Notes: a model not told the origin generated them from the sequence alone. Counted from the stretch's first letter, positions 32,773 to 41,090 are shown. The stretch: 47,765 bases of DNA from an uncultured Oscillospiraceae bacterium (GCA_910585735.1 CAJUEU010000012.1:1-47765); one strand, 5' to 3'. A program made the numbers and translations.

Positions 32773-33690
32773 ATGGATTTGAAAAAACTGCCTACCGAGC
32801 AGCGAAACCCGGATACCGTCAGCATTGACGAGGTCAGCACCCTGGAAATGCTGCAAATGATCAACAACGAGGACAAAAAGGTGGCCCTCTGTGTGGAGGC
32901 CCACCTGCCCCAGATCGCCGCCGCCATCGACGCCATCGCTGAAAAGTTCATTGCCGGGGGCCGTATCGTCTACTGCGGCGCGGGCACCTCGGGCCGCATG
33001 GGCTTTATGGACTCAGCCGAGTGCCCCCCCACCTATGGGGTCCCAAAGGACCGGGTGGTCTCCCTCATGGCGGGCGGCAAGGACGCCGTCAGCCAGGCCA
33101 AGGAGGACGCCGAGGACCATCCTGAGTACGGCGTGGAGGACATGAAGGGCATCTCCTTCACCAAGGACGATGTGCTGGTGGGTCTTGCCGCCAGCGGCCG
33201 GACCCCCTACGTCATCGGCGCCATGGAGTACGCAAAGTCCCTGGGTGCGGTGACGGTCTCGGTCACCTGCAACGAGGACCTGGACTCCCCTGTGAACCGC
33301 CTGGCCGACTATCCCATCGGCATTTATGCCGGGCCCGAGTCCATCACGGGCTCCACCCGCATGAAGGCGGGCACCGTCCAGAAGCTGGTGCTCAACATGC
33401 TCTCCACCGGGGTCATGGTGAAGAGCGGCAAGGTCTACTCCAACCTGATGGTGAACCTCCGCCTGAGCAACGAAAAGCTGGTGGAGCGGGCCAAAGGCAT
33501 TGTGGCCCAGATCACCGGCGCCCAGCACCAGGAGATCGAGGCCCTCTTTGCCCAGACCGGCCGGAACGTGCCCCTCACCATCTTCATGCTCCTGACCGGC
33601 TGCCCCCAGGATGAGGCGGAAAGCCTGCTGGACCGGGAGCACGGACACATCAAGAACGCCCTGGCCGCTTGGAAAGCGGACCGGGCATAA
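32773..33690 (+). CDS. murQ: N-acetylmuramic acid 6-phosphate etherase
   Basis: Cleaves the lactyl ether of MurNAc 6-phosphate to GlcNAc 6-phosphate and D-lactate. The 305 residues start with the family signature MDLKKLPTEQRNPDT; the SIS domain has YCGAGTSGRMGFMDSAECPP with E83 and, further on, EDAED with D115, positions matching the catalytic acids described for E. coli MurQ. ATG 32773 gives the normal N terminus; AAGGGAG, formed by the end of the regulator gene, is its ribosome site. It is last in the PTS operon and is the best pointer to the PTS substrate. Confidence 0.97.
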   Translation: MDLKKLPTEQRNPDTVSIDEVSTLEMLQMINNEDKKVALCVEAHLPQIAAAIDAIAEKFIAGGRIVYCGAGTSGRMGFMDSAECPPTYGVPKDRVVSLMAGGKDAVSQAKEDAEDHPEYGVEDMKGISFTKDDVLVGLAASGRTPYVIGAMEYAKSLGAVTVSVTCNEDLDSPVNRLADYPIGIYAGPESITGSTRMKAGTVQKLVLNMLSTGVMVKSGKVYSNLMVNLRLSNEKLVERAKGIVAQITGAQHQEIEALFAQTGRNVPLTIFMLLTGCPQDEAESLLDREHGHIKNALAAWKADRA

Positions 33691-33709
33691 CCCTTTGAAA
33701 AACCTCCAG

Positions 33710-33739
33710 CCGTCCGGCAGTGCCGGACGGTTGGTTTTT
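33710..33739 (+). terminator. terminator of the PTS-murQ operon
   Basis: A 9-bp perfect stem (33710-33718 with 33722-33730), AGT loop, then TTGGTTTTTG. Confidence 0.88.
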
Positions 33740-33756
33740 GTTCTCCGGGCCTCCCC

Positions 33757-33785
33757 TTGTCTTTTTGCCTGGCGCGTGGTATGAT
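33757..33785 (+). promoter_or_regulatory. promoter of the TIGR01906-like gene
   Basis: TTGTCT (33757-33762), 17 bases, TATGAT (33780-33785), 24 bases before the start codon. Confidence 0.75.
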
Positions 33786-33808
33786 AAAAAGGAAAAGGGG
33801 GATCTTTT

Positions 33809-34504
33809 ATGAAAAAAGGTTCTAAGCTTCTTTCCTTGCTCACCTCCGTCCCGGTGACTCTTTTCATCCTCACCGGGAGCTTATCCGTCCCCATCCTCTG
33901 GCGGGGCTTTTATTACAGCCAGATCGAGGCCCTGGCCCTCCCCGCCCGGACGGGTTTCTCCCCGGAGATTATCCGGGAGGCCTTTGACCAGGTGATGGAT
34001 TACCTGCTGCTGGATGCCCCCTTCGGCACCGGACAGCTGAAGTGGTCCCCCGAGGGCATGGCCCACTTTGCTGATTGCAGGTTCTGGTTTAGGGCTGACC
34101 TGGTGATCTTTGCGGTCACCGCCCTGTTGCTACTGGTCCTGCTGGTCTGGGTCCTCCGCTCTCCCGGCCTGGTCAAGCGGTTCGCCTTCTCCCCCGTCCG
34201 GGGCGGCGTGACCCTCCTGCTGGCCGCCCTTTTGGGGCTGGGCATCTGGGGCCTCGTGGATTTCGAGTCCCTCTTTGTGGCCTTCCACACCCTGTTCTTC
34301 CCCGGCAAGACCAACTGGCTCTTTGATCCCAACCTCGACCAGATCATTCTAATCCTGCCCGAGGCCTTCTGGGCTCGGGCAGCAGCCCTGACAGCAGGGC
34401 TGGCCGTAGGACTCAGCCTGCTTCTCCTGTTGGGGGAATGGCTTTGGAAACGCCGCCAGCCCAAGCCCACCGTCTATGAAGAGCTGAAAAGGCTCCGCCG
34501 TTAA
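33809..34504 (+). CDS. integral membrane protein, TIGR01906/DUF1461-like
   Basis: A 231-residue membrane protein with four helices (about 12-30, 95-117, 135-155, 190-210) and an extracellular loop. The stretch FHTLFFPGKTNWLFDPNLDQ followed by ILPEAFW is the hallmark of the family, which has no established function. It is monocistronic, with its own promoter, AAAAGGGGGA ribosome site and terminator. Confidence 0.88.
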   Translation: MKKGSKLLSLLTSVPVTLFILTGSLSVPILWRGFYYSQIEALALPARTGFSPEIIREAFDQVMDYLLLDAPFGTGQLKWSPEGMAHFADCRFWFRADLVIFAVTALLLLVLLVWVLRSPGLVKRFAFSPVRGGVTLLLAALLGLGIWGLVDFESLFVAFHTLFFPGKTNWLFDPNLDQIILILPEAFWARAAALTAGLAVGLSLLLLLGEWLWKRRQPKPTVYEELKRLRR

Positions 34505-34507
34505 ACA

Positions 34508-34546
34508 AAAAAGCTCCCGCGGCTAAAAATGCCGCGGGAGCTTTTT
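34508..34546. terminator. bidirectional terminator
   Basis: AAAAAGCTCCCGCGGC pairs with GCCGCGGGAGCTTTTT around a 7-base loop (34524-34530); it serves both the membrane protein gene and the leftward rnc gene. Confidence 0.93.
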
Positions 34547-35210
34547 ACTGCAGTTTTTCAATGGCGGCTCGGGCGGCCATCTGCTCGGCCTCCTTCTTGC
34601 TGTGGCCGGTACCGCTCCCCACCCTGGCGCCGTTCAGAGCCACCTCCATGGTGAACTCCTTGGCGTGGTCAGGGCCCGATTCTCCCACCAGACGGTAGGT
34701 CAGCACCTGTCCGGCCTCCCGTTGCACCAGCTCCTGGAGAGCGGTCTTGTAATCCCGGTGGACGGCTTTTTCCTTCTCCCGGTCCAGAATGAGCCTGCGG
34801 ATCAGGCTCCGGGCCTCCTCCAGCCCGCCGTCCAGATAGACGGCGGCCAGAATGGCCTCCACGGCGTCGGCCCGGATGGAGGGCCGCTGGCTGCCGCCGC
34901 CGGCGGCCTCCCCACGGCCCAGCTTCAGATAACTCCCCAGCTCCAGCCGGTCGGCCACCTCGGCCAGGCTTTCCTCACAAACCAGATTCGCCCGGAGGCG
35001 GGTCAGATCTCCCTCAGGGAGCTGACCATGGGCAGTGTAGAGAAAATCAGCGGTGACCATACCCAGTACGGAATCCCCCAAAAATTCCAGCCGCTCGTTG
35101 CTCCCCAAAGGGGAGTGCTTTTCATTGGCGTAGGAAGAGTGGGTCAGGGCATTTTCCAAAAGGGCCCGGTCCCGAAAAACATAACCCAGCTTGGCTTCCA
35201 GGGTTTCCAT
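34545..35210 (-). CDS. rnc: ribonuclease III
   Basis: Double-strand-specific endoribonuclease for rRNA and mRNA processing. It has 221 residues: the catalytic domain with the signature NERLEFLGDSVLG (about 38-50) and the second acidic cluster ADAVEAILAAVYLDGG, then a double-stranded-RNA-binding domain from about 152 (YKTALQELVQ to SKKEAEQMAARAAIEKL). ATG 35210 shares its A with the TGA stop of acpP (TGATG), so translation is coupled. A GTG one codon earlier is less likely. Confidence 0.97.
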   Translation of the reverse strand: METLEAKLGYVFRDRALLENALTHSSYANEKHSPLGSNERLEFLGDSVLGMVTADFLYTAHGQLPEGDLTRLRANLVCEESLAEVADRLELGSYLKLGRGEAAGGGSQRPSIRADAVEAILAAVYLDGGLEEARSLIRRLILDREKEKAVHRDYKTALQELVQREAGQVLTYRLVGESGPDHAKEFTMEVALNGARVGSGTGHSKKEAEQMAARAAIEKLQ

Positions 35211-35443
35211 CACTGGTCGAGCTGGGTACGGAGGTAGTTCACCAGATCCCCCACAGTGTGGATAGAGGCGATATCCTCCTCCCCCATCTCCTCAATGCCA
35301 AACTCTTCCTCCAGATTCATGGAGAGCTCCACCAGGTCCACTGAATCGGCGCCCAGCTCCTCCAGGTCGGTGTCCTCGCTGATCTCCTCAGGCTCCAGCC
35401 CAAACTGCTCGGCCAGAAGGTTTACCAAACGCTTATAAATCAT
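35210..35443 (-). CDS. acpP: acyl carrier protein
   Basis: A 77-residue acidic carrier of fatty-acid intermediates. Ser34 in ELGADSVDLVELSM is the phosphopantetheine site. ATG 35443 (MIYKRLVNLL) gives the normal length; GGAG lies about nine bases before it. ATG 35464 with GGGGG upstream is an alternative that would add seven residues. It is between plsX and rnc, as usual, but has its own promoter. Confidence 0.95.
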   Translation of the reverse strand: MIYKRLVNLLAEQFGLEPEEISEDTDLEELGADSVDLVELSMNLEEEFGIEEMGEEDIASIHTVGDLVNYLRTQLDQ

Positions 35444-35500
35444 AATCGATCGCTCCAATCTCATTTCTTTTCCCCCACCGGGGCGATAGGTTCTTCTATG

Positions 35501-35529
35501 ATAATAGGCAATCCGGGGGCTTCTGTCAA
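35501..35529 (-). promoter_or_regulatory. promoter of acpP-rnc
   Basis: On the minus strand TTGACA (35529-35524), 17 bases, TATTAT (35506-35501), between plsX and acpP. Confidence 0.88.
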
Positions 35530-35608
35530 GAGGGAAGAAAAATTTTTCTTTGGCCAAGGCGAAAAAAATGCTCTACCCCTTCGCAGAAGCCCTGCGTCCC
35601 AAAGGCCT

Positions 35609-36673
35609 TCAGCCTTCCTCCTCCGTCTTTCCGGGCACCGGGAGACGCATGACGTCTATATTTTCGGTAATGCTCTCCGTAATGCCGGAGGAGGCAAAGC
35701 GGGCGGCCTGCGCAATGGCGTTTCGGATGGCGTAGCCGTCCGAGGAGCCGTGGGCCTTGATGACCGGCTTGGAGATGCCCAGCAGAGGCACGCCCCCCAC
35801 CTCCCGGGAATCCATGAGCTTCTTAAAGTCCTTGATCCCCCCGGACACCAGGACCGCCGCCAGCTTGGAGAGTGGGTTTTTCGTAAACATCTTCTTCATC
35901 TCTTTGGAGAGAAAGAGGGCGGTCCCCTCCACCGTTTTGAGGAAGATATTGCCGGAGTATCCATCGGCCACGATCACATCCACCGCTCCCTGCGCGGCCT
36001 CTCTGCCCTCCACATTGCCCACAAAATGAAGCCTTCCGGCAGCGTCAGCCTCCTTCAGAAGGGTATAGGTCTCCCGCTGAAGATCGGTGCCCTTACCCGC
36101 CTCCGCCCCGATGTTCAGAAGGCCCACACGGGGCTCTGGACGGCCCAGGACATGCTCGGCGTAATAGGACCCCATAAAAGCATACTGAAGAAGATATTCA
36201 GGTGTTCCCTCGGCGGTGGCTCCGGCGTCAATAAGAATACTGCCGCCGTTGGGACCGGGGATCACGGGAGCCATGGCCGCCCGGCGGATGCCCCGGATCC
36301 GCTTGGTCACCAAGGTGGCCCCGGCCAGCAGGGCCCCGGTGGAGCCCGCGGAGACAAAAGCGTCCCCCTTCCCCTCCTTCAGCAGGTTCAGCCCCACAGT
36401 GAGGGAGGAATCCTTCTTCTCCTTAAAGGCGGTGGCGGGATTGTCCTCCATGGTGACCACCTCGGAGGCATGGACGATCTCCAGCCCGGGCGGGGGAGCG
36501 TCACAGCCCAGATCCCGGAGGACCGAAAGGATCTCGTCCCCACGGCCCACCAGAGCCACCTCCACACCCTTCCCGTCATTACTGAGCTGGATCTCCCGGA
36601 CCGCCTCCAGGGCCCCCTCCACATTGGAGCGGGGGGCGTTGTCTCCGCCCATGGCGTCAACGATGATTTTCAT
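35609..36673 (-). CDS. plsX: phosphate acyltransferase PlsX
   Basis: Makes acyl-phosphate from acyl-ACP for phospholipid synthesis. It has 354 residues starting MKIIVDAMGGDNAP, with SAGSTGALLAGA, PVIPGPNGG, NIGAEAGKG and VADGYSGNIFLK blocks. ATG 36673 is chosen because AAGGGAGAA lies before it; the upstream in-frame ATG has no ribosome site. A hairpin-repeat cluster lies directly upstream. Confidence 0.97.
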   Translation of the reverse strand: MKIIVDAMGGDNAPRSNVEGALEAVREIQLSNDGKGVEVALVGRGDEILSVLRDLGCDAPPPGLEIVHASEVVTMEDNPATAFKEKKDSSLTVGLNLLKEGKGDAFVSAGSTGALLAGATLVTKRIRGIRRAAMAPVIPGPNGGSILIDAGATAEGTPEYLLQYAFMGSYYAEHVLGRPEPRVGLLNIGAEAGKGTDLQRETYTLLKEADAAGRLHFVGNVEGREAAQGAVDVIVADGYSGNIFLKTVEGTALFLSKEMKKMFTKNPLSKLAAVLVSGGIKDFKKLMDSREVGGVPLLGISKPVIKAHGSSDGYAIRNAIAQAARFASSGITESITENIDVMRLPVPGKTEEEG

Positions 36674-36705
36674 AGCGTTCTCCCTTCTTTTTCCGTGGAA
36701 CTTGG

Positions 36706-36808
36706 GTCCCCTCATCCGTCACGGGCTTCGCCCGCGCCACCTTCCCCGTAAACGGGGAAGGCTTTAAGGACCGCTTCCTCTATCTGGCTTCCCCGTTTAC
36801 GGGGAAGG
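36706..36808. repeat. dispersed hairpin repeat, copy B, plus an extra stem
   Basis: 36706-36761 is the inverted counterpart of 10787-10842, with changes that keep the GCGGGC/GCCCGT stem. A further CTTCCCCGTTTACGGGGAAG stem at 36788-36807 is a third copy of its first hairpin. Confidence 0.85.
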
Positions 36809-36810
36809 CC

Positions 36811-36880
36811 GTAGGGCGGGGGCTTGCCCCCGCCGGAACCTGCTCCCATGCTGGGCGGCGGGGGCAAGCCCCCGCCCTAC
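36811..36880. repeat. 25-bp perfect inverted repeat (GTAGGGCGGGG family)
   Basis: Arms 36811-36835 and 36856-36880 are perfect inverted repeats around a 20-base loop, and each arm is itself palindromic (GGCGGGGGC-TT-GCCCCCGCC). The arm core matches the single unit at 7799-7826. It ends 20 bp from the stop of the cassette B regulator. Confidence 0.85.
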
Positions 36881-36899
36881 AAAGGTCAATAAACAACAG

Positions 36900-37109
36900 T
36901 CAACGTTCGTCGCTCAGCCCCAGCAGATAATCCGCCGATACCTTATAGTGGCGGCAGATAGTAGCCAATTTTTCCAGAGTCGTCCCTTTTCTGTTGTTTT
37001 CCAATTCACTGATTTGACTGACGCCCACATCCAAAAGTTGGCCCAAATCTTCCCGGCTCTCCCCCGCTTCTATGCGGACTTCCCGGAGCCTTTTCGCAAA
37101 AATCTCCAC
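36900..37109 (-). CDS. small XRE-family repressor (cassette B)
   Basis: A 69-residue helix-turn-helix protein (SREDLGQLLDVGVSQISELE), ending VSADYLLGLSDER. GTG 37109 is chosen as start: AAGGGGG lies about 11 bases before it and the product then aligns with the cassette A regulator at 8995-9216. An in-frame ATG at 37157 lies within the operator and promoter of the divergent gene. It is followed by hairpin repeats. Confidence 0.85.
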   Translation of the reverse strand: MEIFAKRLREVRIEAGESREDLGQLLDVGVSQISELENNRKGTTLEKLATICRHYKVSADYLLGLSDER

Positions 37110-37125
37110 TTTTTTATTTTCCCCC

Positions 37126-37153
37126 TTGGCATTGACACTTTTAGTGTTATAAT
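37126..37153 (+). promoter_or_regulatory. promoter of the cassette B small gene
   Basis: TTGGCA (37126-37131), 16 bases, TATAAT (37148-37153); the operator palindrome overlaps it. Confidence 0.7.
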
Positions 37154-37173
37154 GCAATTAACACTAAAAGTAC
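37135..37173. promoter_or_regulatory. palindromic operator of cassette B
   Basis: ACTTTTAGTGTT (37137-37148) and AACACTAAAAGT (37160-37171) form a perfect 12-bp inverted repeat with an 11-base spacer. Each arm contains its own dyad of the form ACACT-NNN-AGTGT (37135-37147 exact; 37161-37173 with a changed end), 26 bp apart. They cover the -10 box, so binding by the neighbouring XRE protein would block the small gene. Confidence 0.8.
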
Positions 37174-37185
37174 GAGGTGATAATC

Positions 37186-37407
37186 ATGTTCGACCAGGAC
37201 CTTCTGGAGCAGATCTACTATCTGATCGACGAAAGCCTTCCTGTACGGCATTATCCTGACCCGGCAGAGCGGGCCCTTTGCGCCACCTTCACGCCCGAAC
37301 AGGAAAAGCTGTTTGACGCCTATGTCATGGAAGCCGCTGACAAGGAGAACAAGGACCGGCTTCAACTGTTCTTCCGCCTTCTAAAGCTGGGGCTATACAT
37401 TCCGTGA
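37186..37407 (+). CDS. small acidic helical protein of cassette B
   Basis: A 73-residue acidic protein starting MFDQDLLEQIYYLIDE and ending LQLFFRLLKLGLYIP; no signal or membrane segment. ATG 37186 is preceded by GAGGTGAT (37174-37181); the GTG at 37177 is inside that site. It shares with the 8688-8921 protein the length, charge and the C-terminal FF-R-(Y/L)-x-(L/K)-x-GL pattern, but overall identity is low, so common origin is suggested rather than shown. Its stop overlaps the end of trmFO by 15 bases. Function unknown. Confidence 0.7.
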   Translation: MFDQDLLEQIYYLIDESLPVRHYPDPAERALCATFTPEQEKLFDAYVMEAADKENKDRLQLFFRLLKLGLYIP

Positions 37408-38691
37408 GGCTAACGCCTCCAGGGCCCGCTGGGCAATGAGGGCGTTTTTCTCCCGCTTCCCCTTCACCCGCTCGGGCCAGGGGGGCATGATACCAAAGTT
37501 CACGTTCATGGGCTGGAAATCGGTGACGCTCTCGTCGGAAATATAGAGGGCCAGGGCCCCGATGGCGGTCTCCCGGGGGAAATCCACGGGGGACTTGCCC
37601 TGGAGCCGGTTGGCCAGCTCAATGGCGCACAGGCACCCGCTGGCGGCCGACTCCACATAGCCCTCCACCCCGGTGATCTGCCCGGCGAACATCACATTGG
37701 GCCGCTCCATCACCTGGTAATAGCGGTTCAAAAAGCCAGGGGACTTCAAATAGGTGTTGCGGTGCATGACCCCGTAACGGAGGAACTCAGCGTTTCGGAG
37801 GGCGGGGATCATGGAAAAGACACGCTTCTGCTCCCCCCATTTGAGATGGGTCTGGAAGCCCACCAGATTGTAAACGCTGCCCTGTGCGTTGTCCTTGCGG
37901 AGCTGGACCACGGCGTAAGGGATCTTTCCCGTTTTGGGGTCCCGGAGGCCTTTGGGCTTCAAGGGACCATACCGAAGGGTGTCCTCCCCCCGGCGGGCCA
38001 TGACCTCCACGGGCATACAGCCCTCAAAAACATGCGTATCCTCAAAGCCGTGGACCTCGGCCTCCTGGGCCGTGCGGAGCTCCTGCCAGAAGGCCAGGTA
38101 CTCCTCCTGGCTGAGGGCGCAGTTGATGTAATCCGGGGTCCCCTTGTCGTAGCGGGAGGCAAACCAGGCCTTCTCCATGTCAATGGACTCAAAGGAGATG
38201 AGGGGCGCGGCGGCGTCAAAGAAATTGAGCGTACCACTTTGGGGGAACTCCAGCTGGATGGCCCCGGTGAGCGCCTCCGAGGCCAGAGGCCCGGCGGCAA
38301 TGATGACCTGGCCCTCCGGGATGGATGCGGCCTCCCCCTCCGCCACGGTCACAAGAGGGTGGTTTTTGACCGTCTCGGTCACCGCCCGGGAAAAGCCCTC
38401 CCGGTCCACCGCCAGGGCGGCTCCCGCCTCCACCCGGTGGGCGTCGGCACAGGATAGGATCAGGCTGTCCAGGCGGCGAAGCTCCTCCTTCAGAAGCCCC
38501 ACGGCGTTTTCCAGCTGGTCGGAGCGGAGAGAGTTGGAGCAGACCAGCTCCGCGAAATCCGGGCTGTGGTGGGCGGGGGTGGATTTTTGAGGCTTCATCT
38601 CACAGAGGGTCACAGGGATCCCCCGCCGGGCAAGCTGCCATGCAGCCTCACAGCCGGCCAGGCCGGCGCCGATGATGGTGACGCTCTCCAT
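37393..38691 (-). CDS. trmFO: methylenetetrahydrofolate-tRNA-(uracil-5-)-methyltransferase
   Basis: FAD- and folate-dependent enzyme that makes ribothymidine-54 in tRNA. It has 432 residues with the N-terminal dinucleotide fold IIGAGLAGCEAAWQLA, CEMKPQKSTPAH, the FAELVCSNSLRSD cysteine segment and the terminal GQITGVEGYVESAASG. ATG 38691 follows AAAGGAGGG. The topA-trmFO order is typical of Firmicutes. Confidence 0.97.
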   Translation of the reverse strand: MESVTIIGAGLAGCEAAWQLARRGIPVTLCEMKPQKSTPAHHSPDFAELVCSNSLRSDQLENAVGLLKEELRRLDSLILSCADAHRVEAGAALAVDREGFSRAVTETVKNHPLVTVAEGEAASIPEGQVIIAAGPLASEALTGAIQLEFPQSGTLNFFDAAAPLISFESIDMEKAWFASRYDKGTPDYINCALSQEEYLAFWQELRTAQEAEVHGFEDTHVFEGCMPVEVMARRGEDTLRYGPLKPKGLRDPKTGKIPYAVVQLRKDNAQGSVYNLVGFQTHLKWGEQKRVFSMIPALRNAEFLRYGVMHRNTYLKSPGFLNRYYQVMERPNVMFAGQITGVEGYVESAASGCLCAIELANRLQGKSPVDFPRETAIGALALYISDESVTDFQPMNVNFGIMPPWPERVKGKREKNALIAQRALEALASRNV

Positions 38692-38716
38692 GGGGTATTT
38701 CCCTCCTTTCTGTATA

Positions 38717-38837
38717 GGCTCCCTCCCTGAGGGAGCTGTCACCGCCTGCGGCGGTGACTGAGGGAGTGCAACCTACTCACTCGTAAGAACTCCCTCCGCC
38801 CCGGCTTCGCCGGGTCACCTCCCTCAAAGAGGGAGGC
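38717..38837. repeat. four-hairpin dispersed repeat next to topA
   Basis: Stems at 38718-38736, 38739-38757, 38800-38814 and 38818-38836, with near-inverted ends (AGGCTCCCTC and GAGGGAGGCTT). It fills the gap between topA and trmFO and touches the topA stop codon. There is no T run, so full termination is doubtful. Confidence 0.75.
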
Positions 38838-41090
38838 TTATTTCTTTGCGGTCTTTTTCGCCGCAGGCTTTTTGGCCGCTGTTTTCTTCGCCGTAGTCTT
38901 CTTGGCGGCGGTCTTCTTCTCTCCGGCGGCCTCGTCCTTTTTCTTATAATAGCCCCGCTTGTCCTCGGGGAGGAAGCTGGGGCAGCTCTCGTTGATGCAG
39001 AAGGGCTTACGGGCCCCCTTGCCGGAAAGCTTGAACATGGTCTGGCCGCAGGTGGGGCAGTTCTGCTCCACGGGCACGTCAAAGGTCATAAAGTCACACT
39101 GGCGGGGGGCGTCCTCCCGCCGGGTGACGAACTCACAGGCATAGTAGGTATACGGCTTGCCGTTCTTCTTGCTGGTGCCCGTGCGCTTGAGAAGGCGGCC
39201 GCCGCACTTGGGACATTTGCCGGGCATCTGCTCCACGATGGGCTGGGTGTGGCCGCACTCAGGCCAGCCGGGGCAGGCCAGGAACCGGCCAAATTTGCCC
39301 GACTTGAAAACCAGCTTCCGCCCGCACAGGGGGCAGGGCTCCTCGCTCACCTCGTCGGGGACCTTGATCCGCTCCCCCACGTCGGCCTCTGCGGCGGTCA
39401 ACTCCTTGGAGAAATCTCCATAAAAGCCCTTCATCAGGTTTTTCCAGTTCTCCTCCCCCTGCTCCACGTGGTCCAGCTTCTCCTCCATCTGGGCGGTGAA
39501 GGTATAGTCCACAATGTCAGGGAATTTGTCCTTCATGACCATATTGACGGTCTCTCCCAGAGGGGTGGAGCGAAGGTATTTCCCCTCCTTCACCACATAC
39601 TCCCGGCTCTCGATGGTAGAGATGGTGGGGGCGTAGGTGGAGGGCCGGCCAATGCCCTTTTCCTCCAGGGCCTTGATGAGGCTGGCCTCGGTATACCGGG
39701 CGGGGGGCTGTGTGAAGTGCTGCTGGGGCTTCAGGTCCCGCAGGTCCAGGCTCTCCCCCTCCTTCAGGTCGGGCAGAGGGGACTGGAACTCCTCGTCCTC
39801 CTCATCCTTTCCCTCCACATAGACCGCCATGTAGCCCGCGAATTTCACGGCGGAATGGGTCGCTCGGAAACGGTAACCGGCGCTGACGGCCTCAATGGTA
39901 ACGCTGTCATAGACGGCGGAGGACATCTGGCAGGCCAGGAAGCGGCTCCAGATCAGCCTATAGAGCCGATATTGCTCACTTGTCAGATCCTTTTTAATGT
40001 CCTCAGGGGTCAGGTCCACGCTGGAGGGCCGGATGGCCTCGTGGGCGTCCTGAGCCCCTTCCCGGGCCTTGTAGACCCGGGGCTTACCAGGATAATACTC
40101 CCTGCCGTAGCGGGCCGTAATGAACCGTCCGGCGGCGGCGGTGGCCTCGTCGGAAAGGCGGAGAGAGTCGGTACGCATATAGGTGATGAGGCCCACGGTG
40201 CCTTCCCCGGTGATGTCCACGCCCTCGTAAAGCTGCTGGGCCACCGCCATGGTCTTACGGGGGGACATGCCCAGCTTGCGGCTGGCCTCCTGCTGGAGGG
40301 CGGAGGTGGTGAAGGGAGGGGCCGGGTTGCGCTGCTTATCCTGGCGCTTTACGTTGGATACCTGGAAGGGGGCGGTCTTCACAGCGGCCATGATGGCGTT
40401 GACCTCCGCCTCGCTCTTCAGCTCCTCCTTCTTCTCTTTTCCATAGAACTGGGCGGTAAAGCGGCCGATATTGGGCCTGACCCGCTCCAGGTCGGCGTCC
40501 AGGGACCAGTACTCCTGGGCCTGGAAGGCCCGTATCTCCTCCTCCCTCTCGCACACCAGGCGGGTGGCCACAGACTGGACCCGTCCGGCGCTGAGGCCCC
40601 GCTTGATCTTCTTCCACAGGAAGGGAGAGATCTGGTAGCCCACCACCCGGTCCAGCACACGGCGGGCCTGCTGGGCGTCCACCAGGTCCATATCGATCTG
40701 CCGGGGCGCGGCGATGGACTCGTTGACCACCTTCTTGGTGATCTCGTTGAAGGTGACCCGGTAGGTCTTGTCGTCAGGGAGGTCCAAAAGCTCCTTTAAG
40801 TGCCAGGAGATGGCCTCCCCCTCACGGTCAGGGTCGGTGGCCAGAAAAATCTTGTCGCTCTTCTTGGCCGAGCGCTTCAGGTCGTTGATGACGTCGTTCT
40901 TGCCCGCGATGGGCTGATAATCCACCGCGAAGCCATGGTCCACGTCCACGCCGATCTTGCTCTTGGGCAGATCCCGGACATGTCCCATGGACGCCTTGAC
41001 CTCGTAGCCGGGGCCCAGGTATTTTGTGATGGTCTTGGCCTTGGCCGGAGACTCCACAATCACTAAATTTTGTTTGTTTGCAGTTGCCAC
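38838..41090 (-). CDS. topA: DNA topoisomerase I
   Basis: Type IA topoisomerase of 750 residues that relaxes negative supercoils. The TOPRIM domain has VIVESPAKA and DPDRE (86-90); the catalytic tyrosine is Y304 in TYMRTDS. Three zinc-finger motifs follow (CPLC..., CPKC..., CPTC...), and the last 30 residues are an Ala/Lys tail that should bind DNA loosely. The start is GTG 41090 with GGAGG before it. It lies 18 bases after dprA in one operon. Confidence 0.97.
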   Translation of the reverse strand: MATANKQNLVIVESPAKAKTITKYLGPGYEVKASMGHVRDLPKSKIGVDVDHGFAVDYQPIAGKNDVINDLKRSAKKSDKIFLATDPDREGEAISWHLKELLDLPDDKTYRVTFNEITKKVVNESIAAPRQIDMDLVDAQQARRVLDRVVGYQISPFLWKKIKRGLSAGRVQSVATRLVCEREEEIRAFQAQEYWSLDADLERVRPNIGRFTAQFYGKEKKEELKSEAEVNAIMAAVKTAPFQVSNVKRQDKQRNPAPPFTTSALQQEASRKLGMSPRKTMAVAQQLYEGVDITGEGTVGLITYMRTDSLRLSDEATAAAGRFITARYGREYYPGKPRVYKAREGAQDAHEAIRPSSVDLTPEDIKKDLTSEQYRLYRLIWSRFLACQMSSAVYDSVTIEAVSAGYRFRATHSAVKFAGYMAVYVEGKDEEDEEFQSPLPDLKEGESLDLRDLKPQQHFTQPPARYTEASLIKALEEKGIGRPSTYAPTISTIESREYVVKEGKYLRSTPLGETVNMVMKDKFPDIVDYTFTAQMEEKLDHVEQGEENWKNLMKGFYGDFSKELTAAEADVGERIKVPDEVSEEPCPLCGRKLVFKSGKFGRFLACPGWPECGHTQPIVEQMPGKCPKCGGRLLKRTGTSKKNGKPYTYYACEFVTRREDAPRQCDFMTFDVPVEQNCPTCGQTMFKLSGKGARKPFCINESCPSFLPEDKRGYYKKKDEAAGEKKTAAKKTTAKKTAAKKPAAKKTAKK

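Noticed and set aside
36706..36880. Repeats near 36.8 kb as a CRISPR array
   Set aside because: The repeats are inverted, differ in length, have no regular spacers and no cas genes are near.
39249..40799. 516-codon plus-strand frame opposite topA
   Set aside because: Shadow frame; topA motifs and ribosome site are on the minus strand.
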